Positions 25,128-35,990 of a stretch of DNA of 64,000 bases are shown here, one piece after another. The position numbers were made by a program, and so were the translations under genes. Positions within the stretch are counted from its first letter, which is position 1; every line of letters starts with the position of its first letter. The notes under the pieces are model-generated. The model was not told the origin of the DNA. It saw only the letters and a program-made list of their open reading frames with translations, and did not search any database. Origin of the DNA: Gigaspora rosea (taxonomy: Eukaryota > Glomeromycota > Glomeromycetes > Diversisporales > Gigasporaceae); the NCBI GenBank assembly GCA_003550325.1, contig QKWP01000516.1:201641-265640 (forward strand). Reading direction: 5' to 3'.

Positions 25128-25670
25128 NNNNNNNNNNNNNNNNNNNNNNNNNNNNNNNNNNNNNNNNNNNNNNNNNNNNNNNNNNNNNNNNNNNNNNNNN
25201 NNNNNNNNNNNNNNNNNNNNNNNNNNNNNNNNNNNNNNNNNNNNNNNNNNNNNNNNNNNNNNNNNNNNNNNNNNNNNNNNNNNNNNNNNNNNNNNNNNNN
25301 NNNNNNNNNNNNNNNNNNNNNNNNNNNNNNNNNNNNNNNNNNNNNNNNNNNNNNNNNNNNNNNNNNNNNNNNNNNNNNNNNNNNNNNNNNNNNNNNNNNN
25401 NNNNNNNNNNNNNNNNNNNNNNNNNNNNNNNNNNNNNNNNNNNNNNNNNNNNNNNNNNNNNNNNNNNNNNNNNNNNNNNNNNNNNNNNNNNNNNNNNNNN
25501 NNNNNNNNNNNNNNNNNNNNNNNNNNNNNNNNNNNNNNNNNNNNNNNNNNNNNNNNNNNNNNNNNNNNNNNNNNNNNNNNNNNNNNNNNNNNNNNNNNNN
25601 NNNNNNNNNNNNNNNNNNNNNNNNNNNNNNNNNNNNNNNNNNNNNNNNNNNNNNNNNNNNNNNNNNNNNN
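25128..25670. other. Assembly gap (543 Ns)
   Basis: A run of undetermined bases directly after the foldback right arm and before a T-rich block. Any frame spanning it is meaningless. Confidence 1.
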
Positions 25671-25744
25671 TTTTTTTTTGTTTATTTGTTCGTTTGTTTT
25701 TTTTTCGATTTAACATTTTTTTCTCTTTTTTCTTTTAGGTAGTT

Positions 25745-25900
25745 TCGTTTTGGAGCTGTCGTTTTGGAGCCTTGGAACCGTTGCTGGAGTCGTCGTTGGA
25801 GTCATATTGGAGCTTTGAAGTCGTCAACGGAGTCGTATTAGAGTCTTGGAGCCATTGTTAAAGTCGCCGTTGGTGCCTTGGAATCATCGTTAGAGCCGCG
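25745..25900. repeat. GGAGTCGT/TTGGAGC low-complexity repeat
   Basis: Repeated words ggagtcgtcgttggagt and ttggagccttgga. GC content is above the local level. No protein is recognised in any frame. Confidence 0.6.
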
Positions 25901-26216
25901 TGTTTGGGTTGTGGATTTCTCGTTACTGTGTAGGTCTTGTTTTTTTTAGTTATTTCTTTTTGGCGAGTTCCTCCAGTACATTTAGTAAGTTTTTTTTTGG
26001 TTTTTGGTGTGGATTTTTCAAGCAAGTTTTTTGTCGTCATCGTTTTTTCAGTGGGTGCTTCCAGTTAGTTCGTAGTAAGTCGATGGGTTTAGCAAGTTAC
26101 TCGTCGCTATTGTTGGATTTTCTGGTAAGTTCTTAGTTGGTTCTTTTGGTGGGCTTTTTAGTCTTCAAATTATTTGGGTTTTCGCGTTGCGTTGTTTTCG
26201 TCCTTGTTTTTTTGTT

Positions 26217-26365
26217 CTACTGTAATAAAAAAAAATTAATAAACTCGTCGGTTTCTTGGTTCTAATAAAAAAAAAATAAGTTAATAAACTCGTCGTTTCT
26301 TGATTCTAATAAAAAAAAAGTTACAGTAATAAACTCGTCATTTTCGTCCTGGTTTCTTTGTTCTG
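26217..26365. repeat. Tandem repeat, unit ~55-60 bp, about 3 copies
   Basis: Units contain taataaactcgtc, a GTTTCTTGGTTCT-like block and a poly-A run. Non-coding. Confidence 0.7.
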
Positions 26366-26494
26366 TAATTGCGTTCCATGAAGCTGTAGTACCGCAGTCC
26401 CGCAAATCCGTCTTTTTTCGTGCAATTGTTTCTCCCAGATATTTATTTAAGTTTGTGATACTTATTTAAGTTTGCGAAACTTAAAAGTTTAAAG

Positions 26495-26575
26495 TTAGGC
26501 CGTTAGGGTTTGGGTGTTAAGGTTAGGGCGTTAAGGTTAGAACGTTAGGGTTAGGGTTAGGGCGTTAGGGTTAGA
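26495..26575. repeat. Interstitial telomere-like repeat
   Basis: Degenerate TTAGGG units mixed with GTTAGGGC and GTTAAGGTTAG over about 80 bp. It is internal and imperfect, so it is not a chromosome end. Confidence 0.7.
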
Positions 26576-26826
26576 GGCTATAGGAATAAATGGTTAGTCT
26601 CTATATGTAAAATTTTATTCCTTTCATTCTCAATTAGTGCCCCAAGACAGGTTTAAATACTCGTTCTCTTGTATTTTTTTTTTTTTTTTTTTTTCTTCTT
26701 CACTTTGCTCTTCTATCATACTACATGTACATGTCGGGCTGATCCAGGATCATCTCATTTGTGAGCTTTATCACATGATCGCGTGATCGAATTTGATTGG
26801 TCAATCACGGGTTGCTATGGCTAGCG

Positions 26827-27068
26827 ATGCTACCGAAATTGATTTTTGAAAAAGGCCTATTTCGTCTTCATTAGAGAAAATTAAAATTTTTTATAAGGAA
26901 GAGCAAAAAAATTTATATAGATATGTTCCTTATAATTTCGTCTATTCAAAAAAAGTATCAAATAATTTCATTTTTCAAGTAAAATAGGTCAAAAACAATT
27001 TCATTTTCAAATTTTAATTTCGGGTTTTAGAACCCGAAATAATTTCGTCCTCATGTATAGCCATGGCG
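26827..27068 (+). repeat. Dispersed ~240 bp repeat, copy 2
   Basis: Counterpart of 8498-8740 in the same orientation. It ends beside ccatggcgacgggtcgccat, whose inverse-like form (gcgacccgttgccatggcga) occurs at 24261, so about 2.8 kb including the gap lies between two related inverted ends. Confidence 0.7.
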
Positions 27069-27374
27069 ACGGGTCGCCATGAACTAACGCTCAATAAAAA
27101 AATCTAAAAAATTTTTAAACTTAATTATTTTAAAAAGTACTATATAGAATTTTATAATTTTTTTTATTTACTGTAAAAGCTTAAGATTTAAATAATATTT
27201 TGTACAATTTTTAGCTTTATATATCTTTTTTATTTAGCTTAATATAAATTTTCAAAAAGTGTCTATAACAGTGATGGTAAATGACTTGAAATGACCCAAA
27301 TGACCCAAATGACAAATGACCAGTCATCGGGGCATTTCAAAACCCAAATGACTTGCTAGGGTCATTTGAAATAT

Positions 27375-28240
27375 ATATAATTTTATTAATAAAAATATGA
27401 TTGGCTAAAACAGTAATAGAAAAATAATTTTAAATTATATATTCATTTAATATTCTAAAGAAATGTTGCGATCTGTATATTTGATTATTATAAAAGCCAA
27501 TTAAAAAGAGCCGAATAATTATAGTATATGATATTAAAGTACAAAATATCAAGTGCGGAATAAATTAATTTTTAGTAATGTTAAATATGAAGTAAATTAA
27601 AAAATTTTTAGTAGTGTGACCATTGGTTGGGAGAGCAATAGTGGATATCGGGTCCAATTTAGCTCTGATATTCACTTGGGTTTAAATTTAGAGCGATTAT
27701 ACATGGGTTTATGATGTCACGAAAATTAATTAATCTGGGTCGGGTTATCACGTAATATAATCAATTTACGTGATAGATTAATGATAAATAAGATGTATAT
27801 GATGTAATTAATTAAATATCAGGGTTTATTATAATAATAACGATAATAAAAGACTATACTAACAATGTGGCAACAAAATAAAGAATACAATTAAACTAAA
27901 GCTACTACGAGAATCCGATTTTTATTATATAGTCATAAGAAATTGTAGTAGCATGAAAACTCAGGCTTTAAATACTTTCCAAGTTACTGAGAACTACTAT
28001 GCTACATTTCATAGCTTCTAATAAAAGTTTTTTTTTAATTAACGATGAATATATCATAAATGGATTAAATTGTGCACAGTATTTAAGTTTTTTTTTTACG
28101 AGATAAAATTGCAAATTTTTTTTGCTTATTTCTCGGTATGTGTAATTTATTAGCATTGGTGCTAAAAACCTAAGTTCTGAAGTCAGATTATCGCTTTATT
28201 TACTAAATGTAAAACTCTTACAATTTAATACTTCAGTTTT
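27375..28240. other. hAT 3' flank of the gene, non-coding
   Basis: Between the left word array and the transposase C-terminus. AT-rich, with no recognised gene. Small minus-strand frames here have no domain. Confidence 0.5.
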
Positions 28241-29611
28241 ACGAAATTCATTGAAGAACAAAAGAACTAGGAGCATCTAATGAATCATCGAATAATCCCA
28301 ACAAATTCCATTTCGCCGATAGGTCATCTGCTGGGTGAGTGGTGCGCCCACCAAATTCAAATTCGAGTGGTTCACCATCTAGAATTTCAACATTTTCTAA
28401 CCGATTTTCATTATCTAAAATTTCAATCCAGTTCTCAATTACGTTTGACCAATTCTCTTCTTCTTCAGAAGTTTCAGTCTCATCTGCCAAGTCTTCAGTC
28501 ATGTCAGTAATCACATTTGATTCAATTGGCAGATTATCAGAAGTTGGTAAGCCAATTTCATTGTCACTTACAGATGTTTTTTCCAATTCTTAAGCACCAC
28601 CTTCTTCGTGATCGTATGATTGAATAGGAATTGCGACATGAATTTTTTTAAATTGTCGTTTGGATATTTCAATATCATTACGCTTTCGTTTGTTTAGTAT
28701 ATTACCACACAATTGGCTCATAGCCAAAACTTTTTTGTACTTAAATTGAGAATTTAAATTAGTAAATATATAAAATTAAATTCTTACATATTTATACACA
28801 CCGGCAAACAACTTCGGCGTTTCATATGCAAAAAGCCCATAGTTGACCATAACCTTTCAACTAACGCCGAATTGACACATATTCCAAATAATTGTAAAGC
28901 TAAACAAGACAATTCTGGCGCCAACTCCTTTGCTGAATCCCAGAAATCAATAATATTGCTATCAAATTGATCGTAGGTTTCTTTATTAAAAGGAAATGCT
29001 TCCCTTTGATATGATAAAAATTCACGCAAAATGCGTGTTGGTGTTTCTTCAAACTATACATTATAATAGTAATATAACCATTGACTAAAATGTGTATAAG
29101 AGAGACTAGCAGCACAGAGAGAAAACTTTGAAAGCCGATATTTTGGGTGCAAAACGAATGATAGCAGAAGTAGCAGTTGTTCTCATTGAGCCCACTGATT
29201 TTTTAAACGTGCTAACATATGATCTGAAAAATAATCATCTTTGTGATTGGCAAAAACTTTAACAATCCATCCAAAACAATGTAAAATCTCGTGTAGTCTT
29301 GCCATATCCTTTTGGAGTTTATTCAGCACACAACATAGAGGAAAGAGCAAGTCCTGAAGTTCATAAATTGATTCCAAAAACTGAAATATTGTATAATTGA
29401 TAATATATCGGGTGGGAGCGTTTTGCTTATATTAGAATTTTTTGATGTAAACCTTTGTCGTGATAGTCCACTTCGAGAAGTACTAGTTGATCCGATTTTA
29501 GTTGGGAAAAATTTCGTGGCCAATGTCTAATTACATAAAAGAATACATAATTTTATTAGATTTAAAGTTACAGTAATTTTAGTTCAATAAAAACGTTGCC
29601 AAAAAATAAAT

Positions 29612-29728
29612 ATACTGTATTTGCACTAATAACGTGCATGCGCATTATTTCGAAATGCCCATTTTTTTTTATAATTAATTTTTGACTCAAACAATGCCCA
29701 TGCGCGTTATTATGTGCTAATACGGTAT
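29612..29728. mobile_element. Short inverted-repeat MITE in the hAT gene
   Basis: Ends ATACTGTATTTGCAC and GTGCTAATACGGTAT are inverse, and the match continues inward through AATAACG(T/C)GCATG. It lies between transposase exons. No target duplication is clear. Confidence 0.65.
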
Positions 29729-29734
29729 GGATAA

Positions 29735-29765
29735 CTGAAAGTATTTTAACATAAAATACTTTCAG
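29735..29765. other. Perfect hairpin, 14 bp stem
   Basis: CTGAAAGTATTTTA, a 3 nt loop ACA, then its exact inverse. It lies in a presumed intron of the hAT gene. There is no T-run typical of a terminator and no known role. Confidence 0.7.
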
Positions 29766-30822
29766 TAAAAGCTTATAAAATATAATTACTTTGAGTGCCG
29801 CTTCAGTTTTTAATATAGAGTGAAAGCAAAAATAAATGCTATTCCAGCGTGTCTCAGCTGGGGAAAGAAGAGCGATGGTTTGTTTATAAAATGATCTTTG
29901 CTCATCTCGTAGTAACCCAGTAAAGTAAGGTAAGAAGTGAAAATAGCCTACGATGCATATTGCATGTTTTAATGTTTTTTATATGAATAAGACTCCTTAA
30001 AAATATCACCAACAATTAAGTTAGCTTGATGCGCCATACAAGGTATAAAAACCTTATTAGGGTATTCAATTCGTAGCTGCCTCCTGTTAAATAAAATAAA
30101 TAAATAAATAGTTATAACATAAATATATAAGTACAATAAAATATATTTAAGCTTACCTTGCTGCCGCATACTCACCAGCTGAATCTGATATGTAACAATT
30201 AATTCTGATACCCACCTTTTCTACACTATCCATTACATTCTTAATGAGACGCTTTACATCTTCAGTTTTTGAACGCTGGCTACTAATATTACATGCATTC
30301 CAGATCAAAGATAGACCCTGAGAAGTAATCAAAACGACACCAAAAAGGTGCTCTTGCTTAATGTTCGTCCAGCCATCAAAGGCTGCAGTTACACAAACTT
30401 TGTCTACACGTGCATGTTCCAAAATTTCTTCAGTTAATTTTATTGAAACCTTTGGAAGAATTCGATTACTTATAGATCGCCGATTAGGTAATTTTAATGT
30501 TGGCATAATAAAATTAAAAAGGTCCTTTGTTTCTTGGTTTTCCATAAAAGTAAAAGGAATACCGTTTGATACGATCATACGTAGCACTAAGTTCTCAAAA
30601 TGCTGATGGTTCTTTTCAGATAGTTGGCGTATAACATAATTATCAAAAAATGCCTGCTTATTTACATTTGAAGTGGATGGGCTTGCAGATGGTGTGGATT
30701 TGTTAGATGATAAAATAGATTCACTAGTAATTGATGAATATATCTCAGTAATAGTGGTGGAAATTTCATCGGATTCAGAATTATTTTCATCTGCTATTAT
30801 TAATAGCAAGGTAATTAGTATA

Positions 30823-31496
30823 TTGTACTGTTACAGTAGGGAGGCCTTCTTTAACTCCTTACTATAACAATGACACGGCTACGGGATCCTTTATCGGTTT
30901 ATAGCGGTGTCCAAGAGGTAGGTATAATTCCTTAGTCTGTAAGAAATTATACTCTTCTCTAAGGGCAGTTCGGTATAAAACACAGGAGATAATAGGCAGT
31001 TTATTAATTTAACAAGAGGGCTTCCAAGGTGTTTGTTCCTTAGTAATCTCAAGAGTTTATTAATAATAAGAGAGGAGGATAATAATATAAAGGTAAAGAT
31101 AAAATACAATGTCTGGATCTATCTAGTCTACCTTGACTAAGGGAAATTCTGTGCCTTTAAATACATTTTAGAATAAGCGCTATAAGCGTTAATTTACAAG
31201 AGCAACATAAGCGATATAAGCGTTATAAACGGTATAAGCGGTATAAGCGTTATAAGCGATATAATCATTACAAGCAGTATAAGCGGTATAAGCGGTATAA
31301 GCGTTATAAGTGATATAAGCGTTATAAGCGTTATAAGCGATATAAGCGTTATAAGCGATATAATCGTTATAAGCGTTATAAGCATTATAAGCGATATAAA
31401 CTATTCTAAATGTCTACTTCTTAAGATTATAAAATACACAATAAAATAATAATAAAATACAATAAAATAATGACTATTCATTCTATAACAGTACAA
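30823..31496. mobile_element. Tc1/mariner-like non-autonomous element in a hAT intron
   Basis: Ends TTGTACTGTTACAG and CTATAACAGTACAA (one mismatch) are flanked by TA on both sides (30821-30822, 31497-31498). Without it, the intron between the BED and catalytic exons would be only about 60 bp. No transposase is encoded. It contains an ATAAGCG-type tandem repeat. Confidence 0.75.
31168..31400. repeat. ATAAGCG(T/G/A)T minisatellite
   Basis: About 25 units of 9 bp such as ATAAGCGTT, ATAAGCGGT and ATAAGCGAT. The 63-codon Leu/Ile/Thr-rich frame on the minus strand is a by-product. Confidence 0.85.
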
Positions 31497-31814
31497 TAAA
31501 ATTATTCAAATATTGCTGTTAGTAATTACCTTCACCACTTTTCTTTTTAGCATCTTCAGGCACCGATCGTGCAAGAATTTCCAGGACCTCCTCCACACTA
31601 TATTGTGCTTTAAAATTTGAACAGTTTTTAAGGTGACTTCGACATAACTTTGCCTTATTTGAAACAAAACACTCAGGCTTCGTAGAAGCTACAGGTAAGG
31701 TATATTTGCATACACATGAAAGGCAAACTGCCTTTTTATTCGCTTTTGGATTGTCTGATGCGACCAAGTAAAAAAATTCCTGAAAGTTATGATTTTTTTT
31801 GCCCATTGTAAGAT

Positions 31815-31910
31815 TAAGTTTGTCCTTCGTAAGGTTTGCCCGTGTAAGAAAAGTTAAGTTTGCCTTTCGTAAAAAAAATTAAGGGTTGCCCTCGTAAGAA
31901 AAGTTATTAT
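31815..31910. repeat. Short tandem repeat upstream of the hAT gene
   Basis: Three imperfect units of about 32 bp with gtaagaaaagttaagtttgcc character lie directly before the hAT start codon, on the promoter side. A promoter role is only a guess. Confidence 0.5.
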
Positions 31911-32254
31911 AAAATGTCCGATATAACATACAGCATGGGTGTTTTTTCTATTTATGTAAATTTTGCTACCCCTTTTTTTTTTCTTTTATTTTTTTTTTCG
32001 CATTATATTTAACTACTTGATATATGAATTTCGAACTATGTTATCACAATACTAATTGGAAAATTGGAAATTAATCGAGCAGAAGCACTGAGACTTTACT
32101 GCTTTATATACTTTGTGCAATTAGATAAAATAAGCTTCAAGACAATCGCATATACTCAATTAAATTACATAAGCTCCGACAAATCACATATTTATTATTC
32201 ATTCTGATTATCTGATTATGTGCATCAAACACACGTACGTATGTATGTACATAC

Positions 32255-32436
32255 TAGAGGTGGTAACCCAATTAAGTAAATCAAAACTATGTTAGCAATA
32301 TTAGTAATTTTACTATGATTAAAAATAATCGATTAATTACTTTATTTAATTAATAAAGAACGCACCAATTTCTAAAAGATCAAATTCCATAGTTTACTCA
32401 CATATTTTTGATTTACTTAGTTGCGTTACCACCTAA
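32255..32436. mobile_element. Small MITE with GAGGTGGTAAC-like ends
   Basis: The left end TAGAGGTGGTAACCCAATTA and the right end (inverse AGGTGGTAACGCAACTAAGT) share about 30 bp, including AAGTAAATCAAAA. The TAGAG start is hAT-like, but no 8 bp duplication was found. Nested in the 5.5 kb hAT. Confidence 0.55.
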
Positions 32437-32779
32437 AGACTAGACCATAGCCTTAACGGCAATGCAGCAGCCATACCATCATTGAAGCTTCGGGTTAAAT
32501 CCAAACCATCATTTGATCTGGTTCTAAGTTAAAGCATTAATTCGTATGGTTTTAATAATCTTTTTTATGACCAATAATATGGTAATTCTATATACTAAAT
32601 AACCTAATGACCAAATGACTGTGGTCATTTGGAAATGACCATGGTCATTTGGTCATGAGTCATTTTCAAATGACCCAAAATTTGAATGACCAAGAATGAC
32701 CGGTCATTTTGAAATCATTTGAGGTTATTTAAAAAATTGGCAAATGACCAGGTCATTTACCATCACTGGTCTATAATAA

Positions 32780-33970
32780 TATAGTACTCTACTGTAATAT
32801 TTTTTTACTATATTTTCTATTTCTCTTTCTTCTATAAAAAAATTTAATTACCTATTATAAATTTATATTTAAATAAGATATTAAAGACCCTTCTTCTAAA
32901 ATATTATATAATATCTGTTGCTATCTTTAGAGCTTAAAGTAGTTATACCAAATAGTAAAAACAAAAAATTATTAAATAAAAAAATTTTTTGTTTATAGTT
33001 GTATTGCTATAAAAACAAACAAAAACAATGCAATATATTAATTAAAATAAAGCTTGTATTTGTAAAAAATTTTGATTATTAAATTTTTAAAAATTTCTTA
33101 TTAATAAAATACAAGATTACCAAAATGCACTACTAGTATTCAATACCATTCCAGGCTGGAAATATTCCAAATCGAAAAGAGTAAACACTGCTGATCTTTT
33201 GGAAGAGGTAAGCTAGAATTTCCACTTTTCTGGCAAAAATTTTAAAAAAATTCAAAGGGAAGTAAAATAATACTTAAAAAAAATTTAAAAGAAAGGGTAA
33301 AGTATAGTCAGAAAAACTTATTTTTTGTTGTTCCTGTTGTTTTACCATAGTATACTTCATTAACAGAAGAAAACTTTAATCTCTACCAAAATTTCTTGTA
33401 CAAGAGCGCCATCTTCTGCTAGTTGTCTTGTAAAAGTATGCTTTTGGCTTGCATGTTGAATATATAAAGGAGTTTTTAGAAAAGCAGTTGATTTTTATAA
33501 AAACTGGTTTTCTGTGTTAGCCTACTATATATTAAGTATAGACACCTCTTCAACAAAAAACTTTTGTTTTTCCTCTGTTGGTAATTTGGTCCAAGTAATC
33601 ATCAGAAAGGGTTCCTATGTTAGTGCTATATATTAATTTTAAAATTAAATTTTTACAATTATGTAAAGCAAAAAAAAAAGAATAAATATATTTATTGAAT
33701 ATTTATTGAATACATTATATATATATAAATATTTGGCAAAACTGATATGGCAAGCGATTGCCAGCCGGTGACAGGAGGAGACATATCCTCAGTAAGTTGA
33801 GGATCCTAATCGAGGCGAATAATCGCTAGGCAGATCACACCTGGACGTAAAGTTGGGTGAGCTTTCTGTTAGAATAAAATCTTGATGTATATAAACCTAG
33901 GTTTTTATAATAATAAAGTCTATAGACACAGAAGGCAGGATTGCTGAATTTTAAAAAATATATATATATA
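32780..33970. other. Non-coding stretch with a GC-richer segment
   Basis: Mostly AT-rich. At 33745-33870 there is a GC-richer, structured segment (gcaagcgattgccagccggt, a cctcagtaagttgagg hairpin, gcagatcacacctggacgta). It is not a tRNA or 5S gene by the motifs I can check, though a short SINE or structured RNA is possible. A relative of the 15.1 kb element begins near 33108. Confidence 0.4.
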
Positions 33971-33974
33971 ATTT

Positions 33975-34290
33975 CAGTATTGTGATATCACACTACTGGT
34001 ATTCAACACTACTATAATTTTTATTATGAGCTTTAAAATTAGGTGTAATACAAATTTTTGATATTTTTTAAAAAATAACTATAATACAAAAATTCAGTTA
34101 TAAAATCATCTTTGAGGCCCTAATAAAAAAAAATTCTTTATAAAATTTTGGTATACTTTATGCCCTGCCCCATTTCAGGCTTTAACTCTAACACTAATAT
34201 TAATTAAAATTAATTTTTGTTTTTATTTTGATTTGTATATTATATGAATTTCATATTATTAGTATTGAACACCATAGGTGCAATATAACA
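33975..34290. repeat. Relative of the 15.1 kb inverted-repeat element
   Basis: Contains atcacactactggtattcaa and, in inverse form, attagtattgaacaccatag, like the CATCACTGGTGTTCAA ends at 15128-15492. Also shares tttaactctaacactaat-like and ttacacctaat-like blocks. Boundaries uncertain. Confidence 0.5.
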
Positions 34291-34298
34291 ATTCTGTA

Positions 34299-35031
34299 CA
34301 TATGAGCTATTTTGTTAATTTCTAATAACTCTTGATCTACTAATCCATTTTGAATAATTTAACTACCAAAATGTTCGTCTCAATGAGATGATTCTAATGA
34401 ATCCAAAATCATCAAAATCCAATCATAGGATCCTGAGATCGATTAAGGTTTGTGTAATTTTAATAAGAATTTTTAAAATACTATGTAAATATCTTTAATC
34501 TTGAATAACTTTGAATCTACTAGTCCGTTTTAGATGATTTAACTACCAAAATGTTTGTCTCAGCAAGTCGATTCCGATGAATCCAAAATTATTAAAATCC
34601 AATCACGGGATCTCGAGATCGCTACAGGTTTCTATATTGTAAACAAACCAATCAAACTGGACACCTGACCAGTTTGATTGGTTTGTTTACAAATAAACAA
34701 TCTGTAGCGATCTCAGAATCCCGTGATTGGATTTTAGTGATTTTGATTCATCAGAATCAGCTTGCTAAGACAAACATTGTGGTAGTTAAATCATCTAAAA
34801 CGGACCAGTAGATTCAAAGTTATTCAAGATTAAAGATATTTACATAGTATTTTAAAATTTCTTATTAAAATTACACAAAACTTAATCGATCTCAGGATCC
34901 TGTGATTGGATTTTGATGATTTTGGATTCATTAGAATCGTCTCATTGAGACGAACATTTTGGTAGTTAAATCATTCAAAATGAATTAGTAGATCAAAAGT
35001 TATTAGAAATTAACAAAATCAGCCCATATGA
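34299..35031. repeat. Large foldback, ~730 bp, each arm itself duplicated
   Basis: Two arms of about 355 bp are inverse around a centre near 34657 (ccaatcaaactgg, 8 nt, ccagtttgattgg). Outer ends are catatgagctattttgtt and its near inverse. Each arm contains two diverged tandem units built on atttaactaccaaaatg, gatgaatccaaaat and aaaatccaatca. No target duplication or gene. Confidence 0.85.
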
Positions 35032-35430
35032 TAATTTTATAATTTTATTTTATTTTTTAATAATTTATTTGCAACTTTATTGGCTAATTTAAGTAAAATA
35101 GTTATGTAATTTTTTTAAAATTGAATATATTTAATATTCAATGAATATTTAGTAAATATTCAAATATTCATTCAAAATTTTTGAAAAATATTTGAATATT
35201 AAAAAATTAAATAAATAAATATTCAAATGCTTATTTTTTGCATGAGTCAGATCTCTACTTATTTATATATTGTCTTTATCTATTAATAACATTAATTCAT
35301 CTGCTAGTTTGTTATAACACAATCTATAATTAATATTAAAAAAAAAAACAAATATAGGTCTTTGCTTTGAAAATAATCTTATAGGATGTAGAAACTACTA
35401 TGTCCTATAAGGTTATTTCAAGGCAAAAAC

Positions 35431-35876
35431 TAGTGATACAAATTAGTTGTAAAATTGACAACTAATTGATTTGAATTTTCCAGACCCAACTTAGTCAATT
35501 AATTGTGATTAGTTAACTAATCAATTAAAATTAATCTATTGACCAACTAATTGATTATTCATTATTCAACTAGTTAATTGGTAAATTAAACAACTAGTTG
35601 ATTAGTTGATTAGTTGATTAATCAACTAATCATATAAGAATATCAACTTTGCTATTTTAGTTGCTACCTTATGTGTATTTTACCAAGTTTTGCTTATTAT
35701 TTATTCAACTAATCAATTAGTTGGCCAATTGATTAGTCAACTAATTGATTAATTAATTATTCAATTGATCGATTGGCCAACTAATTGATTAGTTGAATAA
35801 AACTGATTAATTAATTAATTGATAAAATGATCTATCAATTAATCAATTGAAATATTTTTGTCAATTTGTATTACTA
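35431..35876. mobile_element. hAT-type MITE family A, copy 2 (446 bp)
   Basis: TIR TAGTGATACAAAT / ATTTGTATTACTA is flanked by a perfect 8 bp duplication, GCAAAAAC, at 35423-35430 and 35877-35884. The interior repeats ATTAGTTGA/CAATTGAT words and matches 8959-9380 in inverse orientation. Different target sites with intact duplications show two independent insertions. Confidence 0.92.
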
Positions 35877-35990
35877 GCAAAAACTTCATATAATTCTAAA
35901 TCTACTTGCTATTGCATAGTAAGAGTTGACAGTAGGTTTGGCTTCTTCTGGCTCAAGAAAAATCTATCACACACTTCCACATTATACCAA

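Larger units (their letters stand above)
28248..31806 (-). pseudogene. hAT transposase with BED zinc finger, decayed
   Basis: Minus strand. Exon 1 (31806-31519) starts MGKKNHNFQEFF and has a BED-like finger (CLSCVCKY...CRSHLKNC). Its GGTGAAG|GTAATT donor precedes an intron enlarged by a nested element. The catalytic exon (about 30802-30157) has the first Asp in AAFDGWTN and the second in CYISDSAGEY, ending GTAAGC. The next exon starts at a TTTAACAG acceptor (RRQLRIEYPNKVFIPCMAHQ). A frame change in an A-run follows (ESYSYKK to TLKHAIC), then AETRWNSIY. Downstream pieces are LQDLLFPLCCVLNKLQKD, the dimerisation segment (LQLFGICVNSALVERLWS), and, after a GTAAGA...TTTAAG intron, VLAMSQLCGNILNKRKR and an acidic tail ending DAPSSFVLQ. 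At least three in-frame stops lie in the last third. Its substrate would be the surrounding TIRs. Confidence 0.88.
27269..32768. mobile_element. Complete-ended hAT transposon, 5.5 kb, 8 bp target duplication
   Basis: The ends are CAGTGATGGTAAATGAC and its exact inverse, flanked by a perfect 8 bp direct repeat, GTCTATAA, at 27261-27268 and 32769-32776. Roughly 100-150 bp at each end are packed with the word AAATGACC/GGTCATTT in both orientations (about 8 left, about 14 right). The interior encodes a BED-finger hAT transposase on the minus strand (28248-31806). Three smaller elements are nested inside: 30823-31496, 29612-29728 and 32255-32436. The element looks whole at its ends; the gene is decayed. 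Confidence 0.95.

Noticed and set aside
24994-25738. Long open frames spanning the first run of Ns
   Set aside because: They consist of undetermined bases; the few real codons at their edges have no coding character.
26495-26575. Chromosome end (telomere)
   Set aside because: TTAGGG units are few, degenerate and internal, with ordinary sequence on both sides.
33745-33870. tRNA or 5S rRNA gene
   Set aside because: No cloverleaf, no proper A and B boxes and no 5S internal control region could be drawn.
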